Shown: positions 51,627 to 60,484 of the stretch, in pieces | Position numbering within the stretch: position 1 is the first letter of the stretch | Layout: each line of letters starts with the position of its first letter | Assembly: GCF_011751885.2 (NCBI RefSeq) | Contig: NZ_CP061771.1 | Span: 2,232,001-2,296,000 of the forward strand | DNA: 64,000 nucleotides | From: Salinibacterium sp. ZJ450 | GTDB taxonomy: Bacteria; Actinomycetota; Actinomycetes; Actinomycetales; Microbacteriaceae | Reading direction: 5' to 3' | Notes under the pieces: model-generated | What the model saw: the letters and a program-made list of their open reading frames with translations, nothing else | The model's database searches: none | What the model was told of the DNA's origin: nothing | Position numbers and translations under genes: made by a program

Positions 51627-52148
51627 ATGACACCACCGCCCCAACCGCCGACGAACCGTTCGCGCACCATCTATTACCACCGCCCCGAAGAGGACAAGAC
51701 GAAGCTGTTCGAGCGGCCCGGGATCGAGCAACTGCGAGCAATGGTTGACGGCCTGATGCCGCCGCCACCAATCAGTAGCCACATTGGACTGGAGATCATC
51801 TCCGTCGCCGATGGCGATGTCGTGATGACCGCCCAGCCTGACGAGTCGCATTACAACCCCGTCGGATCGGTCCACGGAGGATTTTTCGCGACGGTTCTTG
51901 ACTCGGTATGCGGGTGTGCCGTGCACAGCACCCTGCCCTCTGGAGTCGGATACACGAGCCTGGAGATCAAGGTCTCCTTCCTCCGGCCGATCACCGCCGA
52001 AACTGGAACCGTCACCGCCCACGGCTGGGTCACCCGCCGCGGCAAGAGCGCGGCCTTCGCCGACGCCGATATCCGCGACCGCGCCGGCCAAGTGTTGGCC
52101 ACCGCATCGAGCACCTGCCTGATCATCCACCCAGGCCCCGCCCGATGA
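51627..52148 (+). CDS. PaaI-type hotdog thioesterase
   Basis: 173 residues. The hotdog-fold motif YNPVGSVHGGFFATVLDSVC is the PaaI signature; the last strand ATASSTCLIIHP fits. CGGAGGA precedes ATG at 51627. Likely hydrolyses acyl-CoA thioesters of aromatic or short acids. It overlaps the MFS gene by 4 bases. Confidence 0.88.
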   Translation: MTPPPQPPTNRSRTIYYHRPEEDKTKLFERPGIEQLRAMVDGLMPPPPISSHIGLEIISVADGDVVMTAQPDESHYNPVGSVHGGFFATVLDSVCGCAVHSTLPSGVGYTSLEIKVSFLRPITAETGTVTAHGWVTRRGKSAAFADADIRDRAGQVLATASSTCLIIHPGPAR

Positions 52149-53413
52149 CCCAACGAGGGACAGTCTGGCCTGAGAACACGTCCCGTCCCCGCAAGCAAGG
52201 TCGACTGGGCAGGCGGGGGGCGTTCTGGGCGTCGGCATCGGTGCTCGCTCTGGTGCTCTGGTCGTCCGGCGCGCCCAGCGTGCTGTACCCGATCTACGCT
52301 GAGCAGTGGGATCTGACCCCGCTCATCATCACTACGGTGTTCGCTACCTACCAGCTCGCACTGATCGTCGTCTTGCCGCTCTTCGGAAATCTCTCCGACC
52401 AGCTCGGACGACGACGAGTCATGATTGTCGGCGTGGCTCTCATCGCGGCCTCGGCGATCCTCTTCGCCGTTGCCCCTAATGTGGCATTCCTGTTCGCCGG
52501 GCGAGTACTGCAAGGCGCCGGCGCAGGATTGGCGATGGGGGCGGCGACCGCGTCACTGATCGAGAACAACACCGCCAGCAGCCCCCGATTCGCCAGCTCC
52601 ATGGCGACCGTGGCCACCGCGACAGGACTCACCCTCGCCCTGGCGCTCAGTGGCGTGCTTGCACGGTTCGTCCCGTTGCCCCTGCTCTGGAGCTACATCG
52701 TCCTGCTCATCCTGTCCTTGGCATCAATCGCTGCGCTGATGTGCGCACCGGATGACCGGCCGATCCATGTCCAACGTTGGCGACCGCAGGTACCCAGCGT
52801 GCCCCAGGGCATCCGACTACGCTTCTCCATCGCCACCCTGTCAGTCTCCCTCGCCTACTGTGTGGGCGCGATCTTCCTCTCCCTCGGCGCGCACATGATC
52901 ACCCAGTTCGCACACACCGAGAACAGTGCGATCGTCGGAATCCTCCTCGGGTGCTCGGCGGCCGCCATCGGCATCACCGCACTTTTCTTGTCCCGCGTCC
53001 CCGCGCACACCTCAGTCTGGATCGGCGTAACCCTGACGGTCCTCAGCCTCGGGCTCATGGCCGCCGCCAGTGCTTTCGGCTCCATCTCCCTCTTTCTCGG
53101 CTGGTGCGTCATCGGCGGAATCGCCTACTCCTTCGCATTCACCGGAGGGCTCGGTCTCATCAACAGTGTCGCTTCCGAGCGCCATCGCGGCGCGACACTA
53201 TCCCTGCTCTACCTCATCGCCTACGCTCTCCAAGCAGGCACCGCTATCGGCGTCGGCGCACTCGCTACTACGGGCAGTTTGAGCACCGCAGTCGGTATTG
53301 CCGCACTATCACTGGCCGCCCTCAGTGCCGCCGTACTCGTCCTCATGATTCTTGACGTCAGAGAGAGAAGGTCAAATGCAGATCTATCACCCTCCACGTC
53401 CAGACCCCTTTGA
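52145..53413 (+). CDS. MFS transporter
   Basis: 422 residues with twelve predicted membrane segments; the loop 2-3 motif is LFGNLSDQLGRRRVMI. ATG overlaps the thioesterase stop (ATGA). Drug-efflux type by general pattern (for example SVLYPIYAEQWDLTPL front). Last gene of the aldo/keto reductase-thioesterase-MFS run. Confidence 0.88.
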   Translation: MTQRGTVWPENTSRPRKQGRLGRRGAFWASASVLALVLWSSGAPSVLYPIYAEQWDLTPLIITTVFATYQLALIVVLPLFGNLSDQLGRRRVMIVGVALIAASAILFAVAPNVAFLFAGRVLQGAGAGLAMGAATASLIENNTASSPRFASSMATVATATGLTLALALSGVLARFVPLPLLWSYIVLLILSLASIAALMCAPDDRPIHVQRWRPQVPSVPQGIRLRFSIATLSVSLAYCVGAIFLSLGAHMITQFAHTENSAIVGILLGCSAAAIGITALFLSRVPAHTSVWIGVTLTVLSLGLMAAASAFGSISLFLGWCVIGGIAYSFAFTGGLGLINSVASERHRGATLSLLYLIAYALQAGTAIGVGALATTGSLSTAVGIAALSLAALSAAVLVLMILDVRERRSNADLSPSTSRPL

Positions 53414-53653
53414 CCCACCCCGGCTGCGATTGGAACGGTGCCGCGCTCGTGGCACTTCCCGGAGCGCTCGCCACCGCGGAACCCTCGTCCCCGCGATATA
53501 TGAGGCGCGGCACGTTTCCAGAAGGGCAGCAGCGAATTCTCTAACGTCTGCTCGGCTTACGGGAGGCGGGCAAGGGGCTCCCGCGCAGTTTTCTTGTCGC
53601 TGCCAACGAAAAAGACCAAAAACCCCCGCCGGCGCGCGACTAGGTCAACAAGA

Positions 53654-53677
53654 AAACCCCCGTTTTACCGGGGGTTT
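53654..53677. terminator. Terminator, second tRNA-Gln 3' flank
   Basis: 9-bp stem AAACCCCCG / CGGGGGTTT. Sequence and distance to the tRNA fragment closely match the terminator at 44779-44806, showing common origin with a few changes. Confidence 0.8.
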
Positions 53678-53680
53678 ACT

Positions 53681-53715
53681 GCTGGGGTACCTGGACTCGA
53701 ACCAAGAAAAACTGA
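53681..53715 (-). repeat. tRNA-Gln 3' fragment, copy 2 (att scar)
   Basis: 28 bases match the tRNA-Gln 3' end exactly; the match continues to 53715 with one C-to-A change. It marks the junction between accessory segments 1 and 2. Confidence 0.85.
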
Positions 53716-54168
53716 TGCGAGCTGGGCTGCCTGTCTGGAAGGCTCCCTACCCCGCTCACAGGTGCTGCTCCAGAAACTCACTTCTGGCTCCGGAATCCGG
53801 ACTACCTTGCCGACGAGTTAATCACACGGTTCGAGACGGAAGGCAACGACGACGATCTCGAGCTTGCGCGTCAGATCCTTCAAAGCGACGAACCGGAGGT
53901 CCGGTCGTACCAGATGCTCCGATATCTGTTCGGAGCCTACGAGCCGCTCGATTCCTCGCTGCGAGCCCCCATCGTGGTCATACTCGCCGATGATTCCAAA
54001 TTCACCGAGACGCCGACTGGCGGATATTGGATGTCACTACCGACCGATTGCACGGTTGTGACCAACCTCGGTCCGGACAGCGAGAAGCTTGGGCAGCCGC
54101 CCGCTCGGAGTCGATCAGATTGCGGCCGAGCACCACAAAATCCTGGTCCGAATCGCCGCGGGCGATGA
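53716..54168 (+). pseudogene. Start-less hypothetical gene remnant
   Basis: An open frame from the att scar encodes protein-like sequence (THFWLRNPDYLADELITRFE, RSYQMLRYLFGAYEPLDSSL, GYWMSLPTDCTVVTNLGPD) with no start codon after the stop at 53713. The front was removed by the junction and the back degenerates near 54085. Family not recognised. Confidence 0.5.
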
Positions 54169-54235
54169 CGATGGAGCCGTCGACTGCCTTCGCAGACACC
54201 TGGAAGAGCCAGTGAACGCCTCACGACTGCGCTCA
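54104..54235 (+). pseudogene. GntR/FadR C-terminal (FCD) fragment
   Basis: A short frame holds DQIAAEHHKILVRIAAGDDD and GAVDCLRRHLEE, the last helices of an FCD ligand-binding domain, with no HTH upstream. It is a remnant of a regulator distinct from the intact GntR gene at 57812-58585. Confidence 0.55.
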
Positions 54236-54273
54236 ATGAGTCACATCCCACCTAAACCTCCGTTAGAGGACGA

Positions 54274-55665
54274 TCATTCTTCGCGCGAACCGACGTGGCG
54301 TCCCGCCGCGTAACCCAACCCAATAGCCGTGGACAGTCCGTTCCCCGAGGCATAGCCGTCGGCCCCGGCCTGCCCGGAGATCCCCGCAGCAACGCCGCCG
54401 CCGGCGTAGAGACCGCGAATGGGTCTTCCCTCTGGGGTGACGACGCGAGCGTGGGTGTCGATGGCGACTCCGCCCTGCGTGTGGAACATGGCGGGATGGG
54501 TCTTGCAGACGAAGTACGGTGGCTCGAGCGCACCCTGACCGAAGTCGGTGCGTCCGAACTGGTCGGCCGCTGTGCCTGCTGCGGCGGCGCTGGCTGTGTC
54601 GAGAGTCGCCGACAGGGTCACTTCGTCACAGCCGATGTACGCGGCCAGGGCAGCAGTATCCGGAGCCTCCTGCACACAGTCCAGATTGATGATTTTCACG
54701 AAGCGCGGCTCGTTGCGCGCAACGTAGTCGAAGATGCGCTTGTCCATGATCGTGAAGCTGTACGGAGTCTGGCGTGCGACAACCTCGGCGAAGGCGGAGT
54801 AGCCGACAGACTCATCCCCCAGGCGTGTGCCCTCCGGGCCGACGATGATGGCCCCGAGTTCGACGGTGGTCCAGGACAGGATGTCACCGGCATCGGTCGC
54901 GACAGCAGCGTACGCCTGATAAGCACGCACGTTCGCCAGCGCGGCGCCAAGCTGTTCGGCCCATTCGATGCCCTCACCGGTTGAGCCGGGAGCGCCGTGG
55001 TAGACGGTGCCGACCATCTCAGGGATCCAGCGCTCCAGCATGGCGCGGTTGGCGCCGAACCCGTTTGACGCCAGTAGTACGGCCCGAGCAGGAATGTCCT
55101 GCCTCTGTCCGTTCGACAGCTCAGCGGTGACGCCCGTCACCGCGCCGTCCTCGTGCAAGAGACCAACGACGGGAGTTCGGGTCAGGATGCTCACCCCGGC
55201 ACGCTCGCATGCTCGCTGCAGGTCGGCCGTGAGATTCGCGCCGTTGCGGTCCGCCGGCGCATGCAGGCGAGGAACCGAGTGGCCGACGTGCTTGTAGTCG
55301 GTGATCAGGTACAGCCCAATGTCGTGGCGGTCTACCAGCCATTCGACGATTTCCGCCGATGCCTCGGCCATGAGCCGCACCAGGTTTTCTGCTTCGTGCG
55401 ACCCGCTAGTCTGCAACAGGTCGTGAATCATTTTTTCCGGGCTGTCCTCGATTCCCGCCTCGCGTTGGAATCGTGTGTTCGCGCCGGGGACGGACCCCGT
55501 GCTCAGGGTGCTGTTTCCTCCGGGAGTCTCCAGCTTCTCGAGGACGAGCACCGATTTGCCGGCGTCGCTGGCGGCTAGCGCAGCCACCATGCCGCAAGCG
55601 CCCGCACCGACGACGACGAGGTCGTAGGAATCGTTGAGGGTGGGAGTGGTCGGATTCGCGGTCAC
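54274..55665 (-). CDS. FAD-binding dehydrogenase/reductase (fumarate-reductase flavoprotein family)
   Basis: 463 residues. N-terminal FAD motif DLVVVGAGACGMVAALAASD, then LEKLETPGGNS, and the C-terminal GLYAGGGVAAGISGQAGADG and GNGLSTAIGLGYAAGRH typical of the fumarate reductase / 3-ketosteroid dehydrogenase group. It oxidises or reduces a C-C bond next to a carbonyl. Last gene of the operon that starts at 59892, 20 bases after the isochorismatase-like gene. Confidence 0.88.
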   Translation of the reverse strand: MTANPTTPTLNDSYDLVVVGAGACGMVAALAASDAGKSVLVLEKLETPGGNSTLSTGSVPGANTRFQREAGIEDSPEKMIHDLLQTSGSHEAENLVRLMAEASAEIVEWLVDRHDIGLYLITDYKHVGHSVPRLHAPADRNGANLTADLQRACERAGVSILTRTPVVGLLHEDGAVTGVTAELSNGQRQDIPARAVLLASNGFGANRAMLERWIPEMVGTVYHGAPGSTGEGIEWAEQLGAALANVRAYQAYAAVATDAGDILSWTTVELGAIIVGPEGTRLGDESVGYSAFAEVVARQTPYSFTIMDKRIFDYVARNEPRFVKIINLDCVQEAPDTAALAAYIGCDEVTLSATLDTASAAAAGTAADQFGRTDFGQGALEPPYFVCKTHPAMFHTQGGVAIDTHARVVTPEGRPIRGLYAGGGVAAGISGQAGADGYASGNGLSTAIGLGYAAGRHVGSREE

Positions 55666-55685
55666 GTCTGTTCCTTCCAGGCGCG

Positions 55686-56384
55686 CTAGCGCTGCTCGAT
55701 CGTGGCCAGCTCGGCCAGGATGTCGTTCGTTGAGGCGACATCCGCATACTTCTGCGCCATGTCGAAGAGATTCACTTTGTGCACCGTCTCGGTGCGGTCG
55801 TACACCGCGTCATGCGGCACGAGGACCCGGAAGTTGTAGGAGAAACCGTCGACGACGGTGCCGCGAACACATCCACTCGTTGTCGCGCCGGTGACGACGA
55901 GCGTGTCGATCTGTCGCTCGATCAGAAAGCTGAGGAGCGGGGTTCCGAAGAAGGCGCTGGGGTGGCGCTTCGGCAGGAGGATCTCTCCTTCTTCCGGAGC
56001 GATGATGTCGACGAATCGATATCCTTCCTCGGCGATGTTCATGATCCCGGGCACCTTGGCGCCGAGTCGACCCTGGTCGAAGGATTGCTTGGGTGCGACG
56101 TGCGGGTAGAGAACTGGCCAGCCGTTACTGCGGAATAACGGAAGCAGCTTCGCGACGTTGGCGAGAGCATCCCAGCCGGTGTCTCCGCAGCTCGTAGTGA
56201 ACTCTTCTTCCACGGACTGGAAGAACGGCTTCGGTTCCATACCGACGGTTCGATACTGTGCATCGATCACCAGCAGGGCGGGCCTCGAACCGATGCCCAC
56301 CGGCTGGCCGAACCCGGCTGCTTCGTAGCGCCGTTCGTCGTCGTTGGTGATGACTCCCGCCCAGGGCTGGGTCACAACAGTCAT
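55686..56384 (-). CDS. Isochorismatase-family amidohydrolase
   Basis: 232-residue cysteine hydrolase with the full triad: Asp41 (VIDAQYR), Lys139 (LPKRHPSAFFGT) and Cys172 (TTSGCVRGTVVDG). Size and motifs resemble N-carbamoylsarcosine amidase and maleamate amidase more than true isochorismatases. It overlaps the cyclic amidohydrolase gene by 4 bases, so it likely hydrolyses the open-chain amide or carbamoyl product of that enzyme. Confidence 0.87.
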   Translation of the reverse strand: MTVVTQPWAGVITNDDERRYEAAGFGQPVGIGSRPALLVIDAQYRTVGMEPKPFFQSVEEEFTTSCGDTGWDALANVAKLLPLFRSNGWPVLYPHVAPKQSFDQGRLGAKVPGIMNIAEEGYRFVDIIAPEEGEILLPKRHPSAFFGTPLLSFLIERQIDTLVVTGATTSGCVRGTVVDGFSYNFRVLVPHDAVYDRTETVHKVNLFDMAQKYADVASTNDILAELATIEQR

Positions 56385-57808
56385 TTGCTTGCTCCTGTCG
56401 ATGTGGTTTCGGTTCGCTTGAGCAGGTCATCGAGCGCCTGGCGACCGCTGTGCCTGCGGGGAACGTATTCGCCCGTGCTGGAGGTGAGCTCACCGTTCTG
56501 AACGGCGAAACGGCCCTGGACGATGGTGTGATCGATGCTGACGTCGGAGTTCCAGCCTTCCCACACGCTGTACGCGGCGCCCGATCGTTGAGTTTCTGCC
56601 GCGATCGGGAACGGCGTTGACGGGTCGATGACGACGAGATCGGCGTCATATCCCACAGTCAGTTCGCCCTTGCGGTCGCCCATGCCGAAGAGTTGCGCGG
56701 GTCGCGTCGAGGTCATGCTGACGACCGTCTCCAGCGGGATGCCACGGCGAAGCGCCTCGGAGAGGAAGAGCGGGAACATCGTGCCTGTTCCCGGGAAACC
56801 TGCCGACGCGCTCCAGATGTCCTTGTCCTTGGCACTGAAGTGGCGGGGGACGTGATCGGATCCGAGCACGTCGATCTGGTTCTCGGCGATGGCATCCCAC
56901 AGCGCCTCATTTGCGTCCGCGGTACGCAGCGGCGGGTTGACCTTACCCCGGGACCCGACGCCGGACTCGATGTTGAGGGTCAGGTAGTGCGGGCAGGTCT
57001 CCACGAACAGGTTTGAGTAGTGCAACTTCTGCCGACGGATTGCTGCGAGGGATTCGGGACTGGTCACGTGCACGGCGTACGCGGAGGCGCCGGTGACACT
57101 GGCGAGGTATCCGACCCGTCCCTCGGCTTCTGCCTCAACGTATGGCGGGCGGATGGCGTTCCACTCGGCCAGGCCGGCGTCGGGCTTCTGCTCGGTTTTC
57201 TCGCGCAGACGCCACACAAGTTCGATGTTCTCGGCATGCTGCGCGATCATGCCGCCGGCGTGCGCTGCCGCTTCAAGGGCGTCGAACAGGAAGGCGTCGT
57301 CGTTGCCGGGCAGGCCAAGGTAGGCGCCTTCATTCCCCCGGAAGTTCGTGAAGACCTTGTAGCTCGATACGCCAAGATCCTCTGCGTACGAGGGAATGTT
57401 CGCGACCTGCTCCGGCGTGACGACACAGAAGTGGAAGCCGAAGTCGGTGTGCGAGTTCGCTTCCATGACGGCGCGAGCGTCCGGGAAGACGTTCTCGTAC
57501 GGCTCCGGGCTCATCAGATAGGCGATCATCGTGGTAACGCCGCCCGCGGCTGCGGAGGCGGATTCCTTCTCGGCGTCATCGACGGTTTTCGGCGCCGAGA
57601 TGTCCTGTCCGAGGTGCACGTGCGCGTCGATGACCCCGGGGAAGATCCATCGCCCCGAGGCGTCGACGATTTCGTGGGCGTCCATCGGAGCGCCCGGGGA
57701 ACCGATCGCAGCGATCTTTCCAGCCTTGACATAGATGTCGGCATCCGTCAGCCCGATACCAGGCAGCATGGCCTTGCCCCCGCGCAGGCACAGTTCAAAA
57801 TTCGACAA
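56381..57808 (-). CDS. Cyclic amidohydrolase (dihydropyrimidinase/hydantoinase/allantoinase family)
   Basis: 475-residue binuclear-metal TIM barrel: DAHVHLG (His63, His65), carboxylated Lys151 (SSYKVF), His191 (AQHAEN), His247 (HVTSPES) and Asp318 (GSDHVPR). It opens cyclic amides such as hydantoins, dihydropyrimidines, allantoin or imides; sequence alone does not fix which. Forms the first step with the downstream hydrolase. Confidence 0.9.
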   Translation of the reverse strand: MSNFELCLRGGKAMLPGIGLTDADIYVKAGKIAAIGSPGAPMDAHEIVDASGRWIFPGVIDAHVHLGQDISAPKTVDDAEKESASAAAGGVTTMIAYLMSPEPYENVFPDARAVMEANSHTDFGFHFCVVTPEQVANIPSYAEDLGVSSYKVFTNFRGNEGAYLGLPGNDDAFLFDALEAAAHAGGMIAQHAENIELVWRLREKTEQKPDAGLAEWNAIRPPYVEAEAEGRVGYLASVTGASAYAVHVTSPESLAAIRRQKLHYSNLFVETCPHYLTLNIESGVGSRGKVNPPLRTADANEALWDAIAENQIDVLGSDHVPRHFSAKDKDIWSASAGFPGTGTMFPLFLSEALRRGIPLETVVSMTSTRPAQLFGMGDRKGELTVGYDADLVVIDPSTPFPIAAETQRSGAAYSVWEGWNSDVSIDHTIVQGRFAVQNGELTSSTGEYVPRRHSGRQALDDLLKRTETTSTGASK

Positions 57809-57811
57809 TGT

Positions 57812-58585
57812 TCACACCTCTGTTTTCAAAACGTTCTTGGAGCCGTGGACGGCGGGACCGTGGGCCTGTGGGTATTCGAGCGGGTCGAGGCCGAGCACAG
57901 CCAGCGTGTTCTGCATGGAGATCTCCAGGTGATCCTCCAGCAGTGCGGTGGCGGTGGCCGTGTCTCGCCGACGGACGGCCGCGAGAACCTCCTGGTGCTC
58001 GCTGCTCGAGTGCTGGCGTCTGACCTGCGAACGCTCCGTGTGAGTGAGGGCGAGGAAGAGCCGGTGGTTCACCTCGAGGGATGCCGCGACAATCGCCGAG
58101 TTCTCCGACAGGCTCACCATCCGCTGGTGGAAGTCCAGCTCAGCGACGTACGGGCCGGGCGCCGGAGTCCCACCACCGGCTCTGGCTTCCTCGGCAGCAG
58201 CGGAGCTTTCCGCCAACAGGATGCCGAGAGCCTCCAGGTCATCGTCGCTGGCGCGCTCAATCACAAGCCGTACGGCATAAAGCTCAAGCGCGATCCTCAT
58301 CTCGTAGGTCTCGATGATCTCCCGCGGCTCGTACTTGCGAACGAACGCGCCACGGTGGCTTTCCAGCTGGAGCAGGCCTTCTCCGGCGAGCTTCTGGATC
58401 GCTTCACGCAGTGGGCCACGGCTGACCCCGAGCCTGTCGGCGATGGTCACCTCGTTGAGACGCTCACCGGGGGCAAGGGTCCCGTTCAGGACCATCTCTC
58501 GCAGGATGGATTCCGTCTGGCGCGACACCGTCGCTCCGCGTTGGACGACGCTTGAAGAGCCGGCTGGTTCTGCGTAGGCGTTCAT
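57812..58585 (-). CDS. GntR regulator, FadR/FCD subfamily
   Basis: 257 residues: winged HTH (ERLNEVTIADRLGVSRGPLR, EAIQKLAGEGLLQLESHRGA) and an FCD ligand domain ending in EHQEVLAAVRRRDTATATAL. It lies within the operon, overlapping the transporter by 4 bases, and should control it through the palindrome at 59947-59962. Confidence 0.9.
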   Translation of the reverse strand: MNAYAEPAGSSSVVQRGATVSRQTESILREMVLNGTLAPGERLNEVTIADRLGVSRGPLREAIQKLAGEGLLQLESHRGAFVRKYEPREIIETYEMRIALELYAVRLVIERASDDDLEALGILLAESSAAAEEARAGGGTPAPGPYVAELDFHQRMVSLSENSAIVAASLEVNHRLFLALTHTERSQVRRQHSSSEHQEVLAAVRRRDTATATALLEDHLEISMQNTLAVLGLDPLEYPQAHGPAVHGSKNVLKTEV

Positions 58586-59892
58586 TTCACGTGGCTCAAT
58601 TCGATTCCCTTGGTCTCAGTCAGACGCAAGGCGGGGACAAGGGTGATCAGCGCGGTGAAGATGAGGAAGAACGCTGGGGCGAGCGGGTTGCCTGTGGCGT
58701 CTACCAGCCACGTGCAGATGTACGGTGCGGTGCCACCGGCGAGCGCGGCTCCCACACTGAACCCGAACGCGATCCCGGTGTAGCGGATCTCAGTGGGGAA
58801 CATTTCGGCATAGGTGGAGAGTGCCACACCCATCAATGCGGAGTCCACCAGCCCCAAGACGATGTGTGCGAGGACAGCTACCGCCCCACCCTGTTCGAAG
58901 AGCAGGAACGCCGGCACAGCGAGCACGAGCGCGGCGACGCTTGCGCCGACGAACAGGGGCTTGCGGCCGATCTTGTCGGAGAGTGCCCCGAACAACGGCA
59001 TGGCAATGACGGAGACCAACAGCGTCAGGGTTGTCGACATGTAGGCGAAGTTCGAATCGAAACCGAGGACCGTCTGCATGTGGATGTTCACGTAGACATA
59101 CGCGACGTAGTAGGCGGAGAAGAGAAGGATCGAGAGGGCGACGACGCGGAGGAGAGCCTTCGGGTACCGCGCGAACATGATCCGTACGGGCGCTTGCTTG
59201 ACCTGTGCGATGGTCGCTTTCGCAGCCTGGAACTCTTCGCTCTCCTCAAGTCCGTTCCGGATCCAGAGACCGAACAGACCGATCGGGATTGCGATGAGGA
59301 ACGGAATCCGCCAACCCCAGTCCGCCATGACCTCAGCACCGAGTGTGAGGTTCAGCAATGCGACAGTGACTGATGCCAGGAGGGAGCCGGCGAGAGCACC
59401 CATCTGTGTGGTGGAGGTGAGCAGTCCGCGCTTGGCGTTCGGGGACTTCTCGGCGACGAATGATGCCGCACCGCCGAGTTCGCCGCCAGCCGCGAGTCCT
59501 TGAAGGCAGCGAGCCAGTACCAGCAGGAGGGTCGCACCAAGTCCAATCGCGGCATAGCTGGGGAGGATGCCGATCAGGCCGCTGGCGATGGCCATCAGGA
59601 TTATCGTTGCTGCCAGCGCGTTCTTCCGGCCGAACCGGTCACCGAAATGGCCGAAGAGGAGAGCGCCGACGGGCCGCAGCACGAAAGCGACCGCAAAGGT
59701 AGCGAGCGTAGCGAGCAGGGATGCGACCGGGTCGCCGCTGGCGAAGAATTGCACGGCGAGGATGGTGGCAACGTAACCGTAGACGGCGAAGTCGAAGTAC
59801 TCGACGATCGAACCGACCGCGCCGGCGATGATGACGCGAGGGGAAATTCTCTCGGTCTGTTCCGCCAGCCGAACCTTGGAGTTCTCATGCAT
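58582..59892 (-). CDS. MFS transporter (metabolite:H+ symporter type)
   Basis: 436 residues, twelve membrane segments, with the MHS-type front SIVEYFDFAVYGYVATILAV, LFGHFGDRFGRKNALA and QGLAAGGELGGAASFVAEKSP. Family members import organic acids. As first gene of the operon it probably brings in the cyclic amide or a related acid. Confidence 0.88.
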   Translation of the reverse strand: MHENSKVRLAEQTERISPRVIIAGAVGSIVEYFDFAVYGYVATILAVQFFASGDPVASLLATLATFAVAFVLRPVGALLFGHFGDRFGRKNALAATIILMAIASGLIGILPSYAAIGLGATLLLVLARCLQGLAAGGELGGAASFVAEKSPNAKRGLLTSTTQMGALAGSLLASVTVALLNLTLGAEVMADWGWRIPFLIAIPIGLFGLWIRNGLEESEEFQAAKATIAQVKQAPVRIMFARYPKALLRVVALSILLFSAYYVAYVYVNIHMQTVLGFDSNFAYMSTTLTLLVSVIAMPLFGALSDKIGRKPLFVGASVAALVLAVPAFLLFEQGGAVAVLAHIVLGLVDSALMGVALSTYAEMFPTEIRYTGIAFGFSVGAALAGGTAPYICTWLVDATGNPLAPAFFLIFTALITLVPALRLTETKGIELSHVK

Positions 59893-59946
59893 AGAATTTT
59901 TCCTTCTTCGTTGAAGTGGTTTGCACCAGTGAAACCGATATCGCCC

Positions 59947-59962
59947 AAACTGTCAACAGTTT
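59947..59962. promoter_or_regulatory. Palindromic operator of the cyclic-amide operon
   Basis: AAACTGTCAACAGTTT: perfect 7-bp arms around 2 bases. On the minus strand its centre contains TTGACA, a consensus -35, ~60 bases before the transporter start. A GntR protein bound here would block the promoter. Confidence 0.65.
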
Positions 59963-60041
59963 TCAGCAGACATTTGTCACTGTGAAGAACAGCGACGACG
60001 CGTTCTACGCCGGCATGGCCACGGAAGCTGTTTCCGAGTTG

Positions 60042-60221
60042 AGGATCCAGTCCCTCAAACCAGGCGAGCACCTCGCGCCACAGATACCGGACGTGACGCC
60101 CCACTCGTCGCCACGGTGGCCCGGTGCGCGTCTGCCGCCACTCCTCGAGCGTGCGCGGCGAGACCTGCAACAGGTCTGCGACCTGCTGCCCGGTCATGAT
60201 CTGCGCGTCCTCGTCCGACAT
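60042..60221 (-). pseudogene. Excisionase (AlpA/MerR-like) with lost 3' end
   Basis: ATG at 60221 starts a good xis protein (MTGQQVADLLQVSPRTLEEW, VGRHVRYLWREVLAWFEGLD). After ~60 residues the frame runs into the MFS leader and then antisense of that gene without a stop, so the natural end and any following integrase gene were removed. It is the relic of the element that used the tRNA-Gln site. Confidence 0.7.
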
Positions 60222-60324
60222 GACAGACAGGTACGACGCGGCACCCCGTACTCGGCCGCAGCAACGCGTAGTCGGGTGGGCCAGCCGTGGCCGCCGTCGT
60301 CGGAACGACGTCCGCGAGGCGTTT

Positions 60325-60343
60325 GTGGCACCCAAAGTGGCAC
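60325..60343. repeat. GTGGCAC direct repeat near tRNA-Gln
   Basis: Two GTGGCAC copies 12 bases apart, 70 bases from the tRNA. Spacing and place resemble integrase arm sites like those of the tRNA-Glu element. Confidence 0.4.
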
Positions 60344-60376
60344 TTTTGGTCTCGAGCAGCGTGTGTGGGAACACGA

Positions 60377-60408
60377 AACCCCTGGTTTCCCGCGGAAACT
60401 CAGGGGTT
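60377..60408 (-). terminator. Terminator of tRNA-Gln
   Basis: Long hairpin: AACCCCTG/CAGGGGTT plus inner GTTTCC/GGAAAC, with one unpaired base, and TTTCG after it on the minus strand. It differs from the two older tRNA-Gln flanks and so came with the last insertion. Confidence 0.75.
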
Positions 60409-60412
60409 AAAG

Positions 60413-60484
60413 CTGGGGTACCTGGACTCGAACCAAGAACAACTGAACCAGAATCAGCCGTGTTGCCAATTACACCATACCCCA
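60413..60484 (-). tRNA. tRNA-Gln (CTG)
   Basis: Complete cloverleaf. Acceptor TGGGGTA/TACCCCA, anticodon stem CTGA/TCAG with loop TTCTGGT (anticodon CTG), T arm GTTCGAGTC. It is the target of repeated insertions that left 3' copies at 44810 and 53681. Confidence 0.93.
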
